Below, piece by piece: positions 13,372 to 19,248 of a stretch of 21,414 nt of DNA. The position numbers and the translations under genes are program-made. The stretch spans positions 1 through 21,414 of IMG/VR virus record IMGVR_UViG_3300046820_000902. One strand, written 5' to 3'. The notes beneath the pieces are model-generated. The model worked only from the letters and a program-made list of their open reading frames with translations. It was not told where the DNA came from and ran no database searches. The first letter of the stretch is position 1, and every line of letters begins with the position of its first letter. This stretch comes from a virus.

Positions 13372-13699
13372 TCGCATTGCCAGGAAGCCAAAGCGTTCAA
13401 CGCGCTGGCGCTCACAAGGCCATCTGAACTTCATTCGATCATTCCATTGCAGCATCAATGGTTGCCAGGATATGCCAATCGAATGCGCTCATGTAAGACT
13501 TGGCAGCGGAGCAGGGATGGGGCAGAAGCCAGACGATTGGCGAGTTGTGCCATTATGCCGTCAACATCATAATGAGCAGCATACAGTCGGGGAGCAGACG
13601 TTCTGGAAAGGCATCGATGTAGAAGCTTTGATTGAAGCATTCTGCAAAGCCAGCCCGAAGGCGCGTGAGATAGCCGAAAAGCAAAAGGAAGTGCAGTAA
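13361..13699 (+). CDS. HNH-type nuclease (DUF968/Ref-like), 112 aa
   Basis: A small zinc-binding HNH nuclease: FHCSINGCQDMPIECAHVRL supplies a Cys pair, a third Cys and the first His, and VPLCRQHHNEQHTVGEQTFW supplies the rest, near residues 26-85. Glycine-rich GSGAGMGQKPDDWRV lies between. This resembles nucleases encoded beside phage recombination genes (Ref/DUF968-type) that nick DNA during repair. The ATG at 13361 lies inside the previous gene (11-base overlap); the longer frame upstream is not used. It ends TAATG into the next gene. Confidence 0.88.
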   Translation: MLPNRIARKPKRSTRWRSQGHLNFIRSFHCSINGCQDMPIECAHVRLGSGAGMGQKPDDWRVVPLCRQHHNEQHTVGEQTFWKGIDVEALIEAFCKASPKAREIAEKQKEVQ

Positions 13700-13905
13700 T
13701 GAATACAGCAGAACAAGAGCGTGCCGCTATTGTCGCGTATTTGCGAAAGTGCCAGGAAACTATGAAAGACTTGGCAGAGCACTATGGCACAACCAAAGGT
13801 AAATATAATTTTCACGAGCAATCATGCCGCTATGCAGCAGATGCCATAGAGGAAGGGGAGCACCTTAACCCCATCCTGTTTAGCGAAATAAGTCCGCCAG
13901 CATGA
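13699..13905 (+). CDS. Unknown small protein, 68 aa
   Basis: No family recognised. The sequence is mostly helical (EQERAAIVAYLRKCQETMKD, then EQSCRYAADAIEEGEH) with two Cys, and ends in a short proline tail. Tight overlaps on both sides, TAATG with the nuclease gene and ATGA with ninB, mark it as a genuine member of the recombination operon rather than a chance frame. Confidence 0.8.
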   Translation: MNTAEQERAAIVAYLRKCQETMKDLAEHYGTTKGKYNFHEQSCRYAADAIEEGEHLNPILFSEISPPA

Positions 13906-14282
13906 CGCAAACAGTTTGGCTTCGCGGTGAATATCAAAGGCGATTGGCGCACCAGCTTATCGACAAGGCTCCACAGGATGCAGTTGTTAAGATCAGCCAA
14001 GCCAAACGCTCAGATGACCAGAATGCAAAGATGTGGGCCATGCTGTCAGACATTAGTCGAGCAGCGCCAGAGGAAAGGCGGCACATACCAGAAGTTTGGA
14101 AATGTATTTTCATGGCGGCATTGGGGCATGAAGTGATGTTCACAATGGGCCTTAACGATCAGCCGTTTCCAATAGGATTCAAAACATCAAAATTAACCAA
14201 GCCTCAGATGTCAGATTTGATTGAATTTATCTATGCGTATGGGGCGCAACATAATGTTGCTTGGAGTGAAAATTCCATGTAA
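13902..14282 (+). CDS. ninB: NinB-type recombination mediator, 126 aa
   Basis: NinB (lambda Orf) binds single-stranded DNA and SSB and loads the annealing protein. The diagnostic stretch is KRSDDQNAKMWAMLSDIS (about 35-52), followed by a WKCIFMAALGHEV segment, PFPIGFKTSKLTKPQMSDLI and FIYAYGAQHNVAWSE near the C-terminus. The length is typical. It sits in the same operon as ERF, the exonuclease and SSB, all partners in the recombination route. The ATG overlaps the previous stop (ATGA). Confidence 0.93.
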   Translation: MTQTVWLRGEYQRRLAHQLIDKAPQDAVVKISQAKRSDDQNAKMWAMLSDISRAAPEERRHIPEVWKCIFMAALGHEVMFTMGLNDQPFPIGFKTSKLTKPQMSDLIEFIYAYGAQHNVAWSENSM

Positions 14283-14288
14283 TGTTGC

Positions 14289-14322
14289 GGAGGCAACCAG
14301 TGAACCAACACCAGTTGCCCCC
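14289..14322 (+). other. Stem-loop between ninB and the HNH/AP2 gene
   Basis: GGAGGCAAC pairs with GTTGCCCCC (8 of 9), with inner GTG/CAC pairs beyond a symmetrical CA/CA loop and a 6-base terminal loop. No T tract follows, so it is not a standard terminator. It lies about 15-20 bases before the AAAGGAG of the next gene, at the edge of what looks like an inserted endonuclease gene. Confidence 0.55.
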
Positions 14323-14350
14323 TAATCATTAGCGAAAAAGGAGTTTCGCC

Positions 14351-14887
14351 ATGACTACATCGAATTTACCAGACCCATCATATCTTCGTCAACGTTTGAG
14401 ATATTGTCCAGAAACAGGAAAACTGTTTTGGCTTGATAACGCTGCCTTACCCCAAAAATGGAGGACGCGATGGGCCAACAAAGAAGCGTTTTTTTATATC
14501 TGTAATCGCGGATATCTGACAGGCACAATCAATGGCCGTAAACTTTTGGCTCATAGAGTTGTTTGGGCCATAGTTCATAATCAATGGCCCAGCGGAGATA
14601 TGGATCATATTGACCATTGCCGAACTAACAATAAAATTGAAAATTTACGAATAGTTTCAAATTGTGAAAATAGACGAAATCAATCTATGGCTAGCAATAA
14701 TACAACTGGAGCAACTGGAGTTTATTGGTATCCTAGATGCAAAAAATGGTTGGCGCAAATACAAGTAAATAAAAAGCAAATACATTTAGGTTTGTTTTCG
14801 GATTTCAATGATGCTGTTAAAATTAGAAAGGCAGCAGAGCGGCATTATAACTTTCATGAAAATCACGGATTAATATCTTGTAGATAA
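14351..14887 (+). CDS. HNH homing-type endonuclease with AP2-like domain, 178 aa
   Basis: The HNH core is LLAHRVVWAIVHNQWPSGDM, DHIDHCRTNNKIENLR and a following VSNCENRRNQS segment (residues 65-113): His68, His86/His89 and Asn94/Asn98 form the usual metal site. Residues 118-166 (GATGVYWYPRCKKWLAQIQV, then LGLFSDFNDAVKIRKAA) match the AP2/integrase-type DNA-binding module common in phage homing endonucleases. Base composition is clearly more A/T-rich than its neighbours, and it splits two genes of the operon, so it is probably a mobile insertion. The start follows AAAGGAG. Confidence 0.9.
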   Translation: MTTSNLPDPSYLRQRLRYCPETGKLFWLDNAALPQKWRTRWANKEAFFYICNRGYLTGTINGRKLLAHRVVWAIVHNQWPSGDMDHIDHCRTNNKIENLRIVSNCENRRNQSMASNNTTGATGVYWYPRCKKWLAQIQVNKKQIHLGLFSDFNDAVKIRKAAERHYNFHENHGLISCR

Positions 14888-14897
14888 GGAAAAAAAT

Positions 14898-15137
14898 ATG
14901 AGTGAACCACATAGCGAACAGTTACGCCTTTTGATTGAGCGCATCGAGCGCATGAACGAAGAAAAGAAAGGCGTTCAAGAGGACATCCGCGATGTCTATA
15001 ACGAAGCCAAAGCACATGGATACGACACTAAAATTATTCGCGCAGTAATCCGCCTTCGCGCAATGGAAACAAATGAGCGCCAAGAATATCAAGCTGTGCT
15101 TGACACATATATGATAGCCCTTGGTCTTGGTCTTTGA
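14898..15137 (+). CDS. GapR-like (DUF2312) nucleoid-associated protein homologue, 79 aa
   Basis: Begins SEPHSEQLRLLIERIERMNE, followed by an EEKKGVQEDIRDVYNEAK helix, GYDTKIIRAVIRLR and a short C-terminal helix: the complete DUF2312 domain. In Caulobacter, GapR binds overtwisted DNA ahead of replication forks and stimulates topoisomerases. A phage copy would mimic that host factor on phage DNA or titrate it. Length is near normal for the family. It lies between the HNH insertion and ssb, so it is part of the replication/recombination operon. It also supports an alphaproteobacterial host. Confidence 0.92.
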   Translation: MSEPHSEQLRLLIERIERMNEEKKGVQEDIRDVYNEAKAHGYDTKIIRAVIRLRAMETNERQEYQAVLDTYMIALGLGL

Positions 15138-15148
15138 AAGGAACCATC

Positions 15149-15529
15149 ATGCAAAATATCACAATATCAGGAAACGTAGGCAAAGATGCAGAGTTGCGCG
15201 ACACCCGCGATAGCAAGGTTTTGAGCTTCAATGTTGGCGTTAAGAACGGATTCGGCAAAGATGCTGGCAGCGTTTGGTATCGGTGCAGCTTATGGGGCAA
15301 GGCAGCAGAGGTGTTTGCTGGCAGTCTCAAGAAAGGCACTAAGGTGTTTGTCTCTGGCGAACTGACGCACGATGAATATGAAGGCAAGCCGCAATTCAAT
15401 GTGCGGGTTGGCAGCATTGATACAGCGCCGCGATCAGAAGCTGGTGGAAGTGCAGCGCAGTCAGATGCATCTAGTCAGAATCAGCATACTACGTTTGATG
15501 ATGATTTGGAGGATTCTGTTCCGTTTTAG
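15149..15529 (+). CDS. ssb: Single-stranded DNA-binding protein, 126 aa
   Basis: The OB fold spans about residues 1-95: MQNITISGNVGKDAELRDTR, then LSFNVGVKN, VWYRCSLWGKAAEVFAGSL and KGTKVFVSGELTHDEYEGKP. A short Ser/Gln/Ala linker precedes an acidic tip (FDDDLEDSVPF) whose terminal D-x-V-P-F resembles the protein-docking end of bacterial SSB. It is shorter than most bacterial SSBs, as usual for phages. The ORF opens at TTG (15134), but the ATG at 15149 has AAAGGA at the right distance. Confidence 0.95.
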   Translation: MQNITISGNVGKDAELRDTRDSKVLSFNVGVKNGFGKDAGSVWYRCSLWGKAAEVFAGSLKKGTKVFVSGELTHDEYEGKPQFNVRVGSIDTAPRSEAGGSAAQSDASSQNQHTTFDDDLEDSVPF

Positions 15530-15539
15530 GATAATGGTA

Positions 15540-15770
15540 ATGCTAACAAAAACACGCCCAGAATTACCAACGCGCTCCAGGAATATTCCGCCACCATCTG
15601 AATATCTGGAGCATCGCTACAGGCAAAACAACGAAGCGATTGCGGAGGGATCGGCAGCATTGTTGAAAGCGCAGCTAAAGGCTGGGCATCATACGCTGAC
15701 ACAGGAAAGCTTGAAGGCAGTTGTCAGAAAATACAAATGGCAACTCTGCTTACAACCTACGTTATTCTAA
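15540..15770 (+). CDS. Unknown small basic protein, 76 aa
   Basis: No family recognised. It starts MLTKTRPELPTRSRNIPPPS, has EYLEHRYRQNNEAIAEGSAA next, and a basic helical end (LTQESLKAVVRKYKWQLCLQ). The frame opens far upstream inside ssb; the ATG at 15540 is chosen because AGGA (15528-15531) sits 8 bases before it, whereas the ATG at 15534 is only two bases away. It is the last gene of the rightward recombination block, ending 5 bases before a strong terminator. Confidence 0.7.
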   Translation: MLTKTRPELPTRSRNIPPPSEYLEHRYRQNNEAIAEGSAALLKAQLKAGHHTLTQESLKAVVRKYKWQLCLQPTLF

Positions 15771-15775
15771 GCCAG

Positions 15776-15812
15776 ATGGCGGGTGGCAATACGCTTCCCG
15801 CCATTTATTTTT
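15776..15812 (+). terminator. Strong Rho-independent terminator
   Basis: ATGGCGGG pairs perfectly with CCCGCCAT around a 13-base loop, followed by TTTATTTTT. It begins 5 bases after the 76-residue gene and about 20 bases before the next promoter module, so it isolates the recombination operon from the small-gene cluster. Confidence 0.88.
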
Positions 15813-15832
15813 GCCTAATATGAAAAAAACGC

Positions 15833-15902
15833 TTTACACATAAAAAAGCCATTTTTATAAGAGGGCATCAGCAACAGGGGCCATGCCCCGCCAATACGGA
15901 GG
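15833..15902 (+). promoter_or_regulatory. Promoter and leader module B, rightward
   Basis: A-tract ATATGAAAAAAACGC, -35 TTTACA (15833-15838), exactly 17-base spacer, -10 TATAAG (15856-15861), each matching 5 of 6 consensus positions. The initial transcribed sequence is GCATCAGCAAC (15865-15875), then hairpin GGGGC/CAT/GCCCC (15877-15889) and GGAGG (15898-15902) six bases before the ATG. It is the closest relative of module A at 9292, and drives the five-gene cluster. Confidence 0.8.
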
Positions 15903-15907
15903 AAGTT

Positions 15908-16093
15908 ATGGTAACTGATAATCTAACCGACGCAGAGCGGGTTCAGCGCCGCATAGAATTTTACAGGGAAGTCGCAAAAGGACTTGCTGAAAGGCTCAAG
16001 ACTTATCCCCTGCAAGAAGATGTATCTACGCCGCACCCAGACGATTACGATGGCGGACGCTTTGATTACCTAACTTCACGAGGTGTAAAATGA
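15908..16093 (+). CDS. Unknown small acidic protein, 61 aa
   Basis: First gene of the cluster. Begins MVTDNLTDAERVQRRIEFYR, continues as a charged helix (KGLAERLKTYPLQED), and has an acidic loop (PHPDDYDGGRFDYL) before a short end. No family recognised. Promoter module B and GGAGG immediately precede the ATG, so strong expression is likely. The stop overlaps the next start as ATGA. Confidence 0.75.
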   Translation: MVTDNLTDAERVQRRIEFYREVAKGLAERLKTYPLQEDVSTPHPDDYDGGRFDYLTSRGVK

Positions 16094-16179
16094 CCAAGAT
16101 GACAAAAACTCAATTTTGGCTGGCTGTAATATGGTTTGCAGCAATGATAATAATGTTTGCAACGGAGAGGACATTTTAA
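16090..16179 (+). CDS. Tiny membrane peptide, 29 aa
   Basis: MTKMTKTQFWLAVIWFAAMI then a short polar tail ending ERTF: a single membrane helix with aromatic residues at one end. The ATG overlaps the stop of the preceding gene. It is too short for the usual gene callers; support comes from the coupled start and membrane character. Possible host-membrane effector; role unknown. Confidence 0.6.
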   Translation: MTKMTKTQFWLAVIWFAAMIIMFATERTF

Positions 16180-16180
16180 G

Positions 16181-16492
16181 ATGATTAAGCCACAGCAAGC
16201 CGCTCCTATGGGGAGAACGCATCGAGTATCATCCGATAGCGCCTGGCCTTTACGGGCAGCAGATGGCAGGACTTTTGCGGAGCGCCGCGCAGAACGTGAA
16301 AAGGAACAAGCCAAATGGCAAGACCAATGATTTACCCAATGGGAACGCTGGAAGTCGGCGAAAGCGCCAGCCACCAAGCGCGGCGATGCCAAGCGCACTA
16401 GTCGCAATGCCTCACAATATGGGGTGCGGCACGGTAAACTATTCAAGTGCCGCACTGTTGAGGGCGTAACATTTATCACGAGGTTAGTATGA
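16181..16492 (+). pseudogene. Small gene interrupted by an in-frame TGA (49 codons, then 53 more)
   Basis: From ATG 16181 the frame codes for 49 residues (MIKPQQAAPMGRTHRVSSDS, then a charged FAERRAEREKEQAKW helix) and meets TGA at 16328-16330. The same frame then continues for 53 sense codons (FTQWERWKSAKAPATKRG at first, and YGVRHGKLFKCRTVEG towards the end) up to a TGA at 16490-16492 that overlaps the next ATG. The downstream part reads like protein, and the ATGA coupling is in the right place. This points to a recent nonsense change (CGA or TGG to TGA), a base error, or read-through. If the first stop is real, the expressed product is the 49-residue form (16181-16330). Confidence 0.65.
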
Positions 16493-16662
16493 CAGACGAA
16501 GAAATCACAAAAGCCGCACGGAACATCTGTGCCTCGCAAGCCGACAAGCAAGACAATAGCGACGGGCAATTATATCTGTCCGGCGGCTGGGATCATACAG
16601 TCTGGATGCGCCTCGTAGAGCAAGGCATCCGCAAGGGCATCGAGATTGGGAGGTCGCTGTGA
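16489..16662 (+). CDS. Unknown small protein, 57 aa
   Basis: MTDEEITKAARNICASQADK, then a polar loop and a Trp-rich strand (LSGGWDHTVWMRLVEQGIRK). No family recognised. The ATG overlaps the stop of the interrupted gene, and its stop overlaps the GTG of the next, so it belongs to the chain of coupled cistrons. Confidence 0.75.
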   Translation: MTDEEITKAARNICASQADKQDNSDGQLYLSGGWDHTVWMRLVEQGIRKGIEIGRSL

Positions 16663-16853
16663 CTGACGAATGGCGAGATATTTATATTGACCAATTAAAT
16701 GCGCTTCATCAGGCTTGCTCTGATATGCTTGGCTATCTGGGCGACAATTCATGTAGCGATCCAGACTGCTGTGGTGGCCCATATTATGAAAAAAAGGATT
16801 TTGAGCATGGGCAAGATACCTTGCGGACATTTGGTTTGCGCTTTGTTGAGTAA
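16659..16853 (+). CDS. Unknown small Cys-rich protein, 64 aa (GTG start)
   Basis: Begins at GTG overlapping the previous stop (GTGA), giving MTDEWRDIYIDQLNALHQAC, followed by SCSDPDCCGGPYYEKKDFEH. Cys at about positions 20, 32, 37 and 38 could form a small zinc site, although spacing is not a standard knuckle. Ends two bases before the convergent metallophosphoesterase gene, with no terminator visible between them. Confidence 0.75.
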   Translation: MTDEWRDIYIDQLNALHQACSDMLGYLGDNSCSDPDCCGGPYYEKKDFEHGQDTLRTFGLRFVE

Positions 16854-16855
16854 AT

Positions 16856-18034
16856 CTAGTCTGCTTCAAGCATCTCAGTCGTTATCATAACGCGACCAAC
16901 AGCTCCATATTTCTTATGATATGTGATAGCCCAAGCCGCTCGATCAGCAATCCAGCCTCCACGCGCAGCATAGGCATCACGCGCCGCTAAGGTTGGATGT
17001 TGAACGACTGTGACGCCGTTATATTCCTTTTCGTCGCGGTGATGGCGATGTCCGCAGTGAATCTCACGACGATTAGTCCTGCCCCATTCCTGCGGGAATT
17101 GTGCCGCAAACAAAAGCGGTAGGCTCTCGTTCTTTACCTTATGCCCGTGATGGATGCCCAGCATAGTATTGCCCCATTCAAAGACATAGAATGGCAGGAC
17201 GCTATCATTGACAGTGACGCGAGGTTCTTCTTCGTAATGCACCGAAAACAAGTCAGCCAGCCAGCCGCTTGCTTCTTCGTCGTGATTGCCTTCAGCTATA
17301 ATTAGATGCACTTCTTGATGGCGATGCAGCGACATATTTACCATTGATCGAATGACGCGGATCGCGGACTTGCGTATCTTAGGGAATCGGCTGTCAGCAT
17401 CCAGAACGTGTTTTGATGCTGGCGTCACTGGCGTCTTGCCATCCGTATGCAGAAAGTCGCCCTGGATGTTGATTACTGCCGTATGCGCTTTAGGGCTTTG
17501 CTCGATCATCTGTTGCAGCGCAGCAATGATTGTGCGCTCCGCTATAGAGATGTTCCAATCGCTGCCGCCTTCTTTATGCCATGCCAGCATTCCAAGGTGG
17601 TAATCGGTGAACGTGTAAAGATTGCATAGATGCTCGTCAGAAGCCACAGGAGCAACGATAGGGCTTGCTTGGTCTATATCACCCTTGAAGCCTTCGATTG
17701 CCTCTCTCATGGCGTCTACAAGGGCTTCATGGCTGAGTGATGCTTTTACCCATTGCCCAGATGGTTTGCCTTCAGCGTTGTAATAGGTGCTTACGCCCTT
17801 GGCGATAAAGCCATCAGGCACAGGGCGAGTGAAGTCATGCTCTGGCGCATAACCAAACTTTGCAGCCTTACGTTTTACGGCAATATAAGTTTCGCTTGCA
17901 CCGCCTATGTTCATTCCTAATTCAGCGGATGCGGCTCTAGCACTTCCAAGGCGTTCTATAGCTTCAAGAACCTGCTTCTGCCGAGGGGTGCAGTATTTAT
18001 ATAACTCTTCGTCGATGGTTATGGTCGGCGGCAT
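16856..18034 (-). CDS. HTH-metallophosphoesterase, 392 aa
   Basis: A two-part protein. Residues about 14-60 look like a winged helix or helix-turn-helix (TPRQKQVLEAIERLGSARAA, then SAELGMNIGGASETYIAVKR). From about 135 it is a calcineurin-like metallophosphoesterase: FTDYHLG (Asp144, His146), IQGDFLH (Asp193), EGNHDEE (Asn250-His251-Asp252), GIHHGHK and CGHRHH (GHxH at 328-331), the five metal-binding motifs in order. Phages commonly carry this fusion near late genes; substrate unknown (a phosphodiester or nucleotide is likely). The ATG directly follows the Rz1-like stop codon. Confidence 0.9.
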   Translation of the reverse strand: MPPTITIDEELYKYCTPRQKQVLEAIERLGSARAASAELGMNIGGASETYIAVKRKAAKFGYAPEHDFTRPVPDGFIAKGVSTYYNAEGKPSGQWVKASLSHEALVDAMREAIEGFKGDIDQASPIVAPVASDEHLCNLYTFTDYHLGMLAWHKEGGSDWNISIAERTIIAALQQMIEQSPKAHTAVINIQGDFLHTDGKTPVTPASKHVLDADSRFPKIRKSAIRVIRSMVNMSLHRHQEVHLIIAEGNHDEEASGWLADLFSVHYEEEPRVTVNDSVLPFYVFEWGNTMLGIHHGHKVKNESLPLLFAAQFPQEWGRTNRREIHCGHRHHRDEKEYNGVTVVQHPTLAARDAYAARGGWIADRAAWAITYHKKYGAVGRVMITTEMLEAD

Positions 18035-18274
18035 TTACTTGCCTTTCGGACAATCATCCTCGCACAAGCAAACAAAGACGCTGTTATGTAGCTCTATTTC
18101 TGCCACAGTTTCAGGCGTGTCTTGCGTTGCATCGTAGCTGATGGGTTTTGCGATGGTGCAATAGCTATTTGCTGGAGCGACTTCGGTCAAATCTGTTACG
18201 CAACCGCTCGTCGCGCTCAGGATCAGGAATAACAGTGGCAGCTTCGCCAAGTGCAATTTGCCTGTTAATGGCAT
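18035..18274 (-). CDS. Outer-membrane spanin, Rz1-like lipoprotein, 79 aa
   Basis: Residues 8-25 form a lipoprotein signal peptide ending LSATSGC; Cys25 is the lipid-bearing residue. The mature part has SYCTIAKPISYDATQDTPET followed by a HNSVFVCLC region, a pattern seen in Rz1-type outer-membrane spanins. Three later Cys residues may form disulphides. It would pair with the inner-membrane spanin to fuse the membranes at the last step of lysis. It starts inside the Rz-like gene in another frame and overlaps it by 110 bases. Confidence 0.85.
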   Translation of the reverse strand: MPLTGKLHLAKLPLLFLILSATSGCVTDLTEVAPANSYCTIAKPISYDATQDTPETVAEIELHNSVFVCLCEDDCPKGK

Positions 18275-18383
18275 CGTTCATTTCCTTGATCGTTTCCTGA
18301 CGTCCTTGCTGCTTCCAACGCGCCTTATCGAGATAGGCAAAGAACCTCTCGATTAAAGCCAACAAGGACGTCAGGAACTTCAT
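18165..18383 (-). CDS. Inner-membrane spanin-like protein (Rz-like), 72 aa
   Basis: MKFLTSLLALIERFFAYLDK supplies a short amphipathic or membrane start, followed by a charged coiled coil (ARWKQQGRQETIKEMNDAIN) and a basic tail (ERDERLRNRFDRSRSSK). The location between holin and an overlapping Rz1-like lipoprotein gene makes an inner-membrane spanin the best explanation. The hydrophobic part is shorter than in lambda Rz, so the call depends on the gene arrangement. The ATG overlaps the holin stop as TAATG. Confidence 0.72.
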   Translation of the reverse strand: MKFLTSLLALIERFFAYLDKARWKQQGRQETIKEMNDAINRQIALGEAATVIPDPERDERLRNRFDRSRSSK

Positions 18384-18565
18384 TATTCTGCTGCTTCAGC
18401 CAAAGGTTGCTTGCTGACAAAAGACCAGATAGCAACGCCAAGAGTCGCCACAGCGCCAGCCAACAAGTCAACAGTTGCGCCGTCAATAAAGCCTTTTCCT
18501 GCCAGATAGCCGAAGCCAGCAGCAGCGATTGTGCGGACGAGTCCGAATAATTGTTCTTTCTTCAT
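18383..18565 (-). CDS. Holin, Pam3-gp28-like, 60 aa
   Basis: Two hydrophobic helices: VRTIAAAGFGYLAGKGFID (about 10-28) and TVDLLAGAVATLGVAIWSFV (about 31-50), with a basic SKQPLAEAAE tail. This matches a small holin family (Pam3-gp28-like) with the pattern GYLAGKG then a Trp-containing second helix. It would form the inner-membrane lesion that times release of the endolysin encoded 11 bases upstream. AAGGA precedes the ATG at a slightly long spacing. Confidence 0.85.
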   Translation of the reverse strand: MKKEQLFGLVRTIAAAGFGYLAGKGFIDGATVDLLAGAVATLGVAIWSFVSKQPLAEAAE

Positions 18566-18576
18566 ATCATTTTTCC

Positions 18577-19065
18577 TTATGCTTCATTGGTGGAAACAGT
18601 TCCACCATTCAAATACACTGGATTGCCCACAACAGGCTCACCCTTTGGCCAGCGCGATGCAATAAGCCGAGACTTACCAAGCTTCATCACGCTAACAGCG
18701 TTGCCTTGGTTTCCACCAAGAACAAAGTAATGTCCAGCATCTTCGCCAACGTAGAATCCAACGTGACCACCGCCAGCGCGATCGAAGACAAGGATAGCGC
18801 CTAGAGCAAGTCTATCGCGGCGCAGCAATGAACCATAATCAGCCCAAGCTTTTGCACGCATATAAAACTTTGGGAAAGGCAATCCCGCTTCTTTGATGCA
18901 GTGCGCCACGAATACTCCGCACCAAGGCGTTTCATCATTGCGCCACCATGCATTTAGTTTTTCAAGCCAGCCGAGGATCACCTTATTGTGCTTAGGCCCG
19001 ACAACCTCACGCAAGCCTAAAAAACTATAGGCAACCTTTAACCAAGGCGGACGCGCAGACTTCAC
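18577..19065 (-). CDS. Endolysin, TIGR02594 (CHAP/NlpC-like), 162 aa (GTG start)
   Basis: A cysteine peptidase-fold cell-wall hydrolase. Family signature: LGLREVVGPKHNKVILGWL (about 16-34), DETPWCGVFVAHCIKEAGLP with catalytic Cys49, and GGGHVGFYVGE with His101, then GGNQGNAVSV with Asn119. It probably cleaves peptide stems or cross-links in peptidoglycan. The frame is open to an ATG at 19128, but that lies deep in the upstream gene; GTG at 19065 has AAGGG at good spacing and overlaps the previous stop as GTGA, so 162 aa is preferred over 183. No signal peptide, so it relies on the holin. Confidence 0.9.
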   Translation of the reverse strand: MKSARPPWLKVAYSFLGLREVVGPKHNKVILGWLEKLNAWWRNDETPWCGVFVAHCIKEAGLPFPKFYMRAKAWADYGSLLRRDRLALGAILVFDRAGGGHVGFYVGEDAGHYFVLGGNQGNAVSVMKLGKSRLIASRWPKGEPVVGNPVYLNGGTVSTNEA

Positions 19066-19244
19066 GCAGCGCCCTTTTGCACTAGGTTTAGCAATATGCC
19101 GACCAGTAAAACAATGATAGTTCCGCAAGCACCGATGCCGATGCTTTCAAGACGCTTCAACCGAGCACAGATGCTGTCATAGCGAAACGCGCAAACTTCT
19201 TCGTGCGTGTTGAGTTGCGCTTGAGTTTCGTCGATAGTTCCCAT
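19062..19244 (-). CDS. XhlA-like small membrane protein, 60 aa
   Basis: MGTIDETQAQLNTHEEVCAF, a coiled-coil segment RYDSICARLKRLESI and one C-terminal membrane helix (GIGACGTIIVLLVGILLNLV): the organisation of XhlA-type haemolysin/holin-accessory proteins. It probably assists the downstream endolysin and holin. The frame stays open to 19361 inside the tailspike gene; the ATG at 19244 (residue 40 of that frame) lies 4 bases after the tailspike stop and is the sensible start. Confidence 0.78.
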   Translation of the reverse strand: MGTIDETQAQLNTHEEVCAFRYDSICARLKRLESIGIGACGTIIVLLVGILLNLVQKGAA

Positions 19245-19248
19245 GTGA

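Noticed and set aside
16263-16469. 68-codon plus ORF overlapping the interrupted gene
   Set aside because: It is in a different frame from the coupled cistrons, has no ribosome site, and reads as low-complexity residues.
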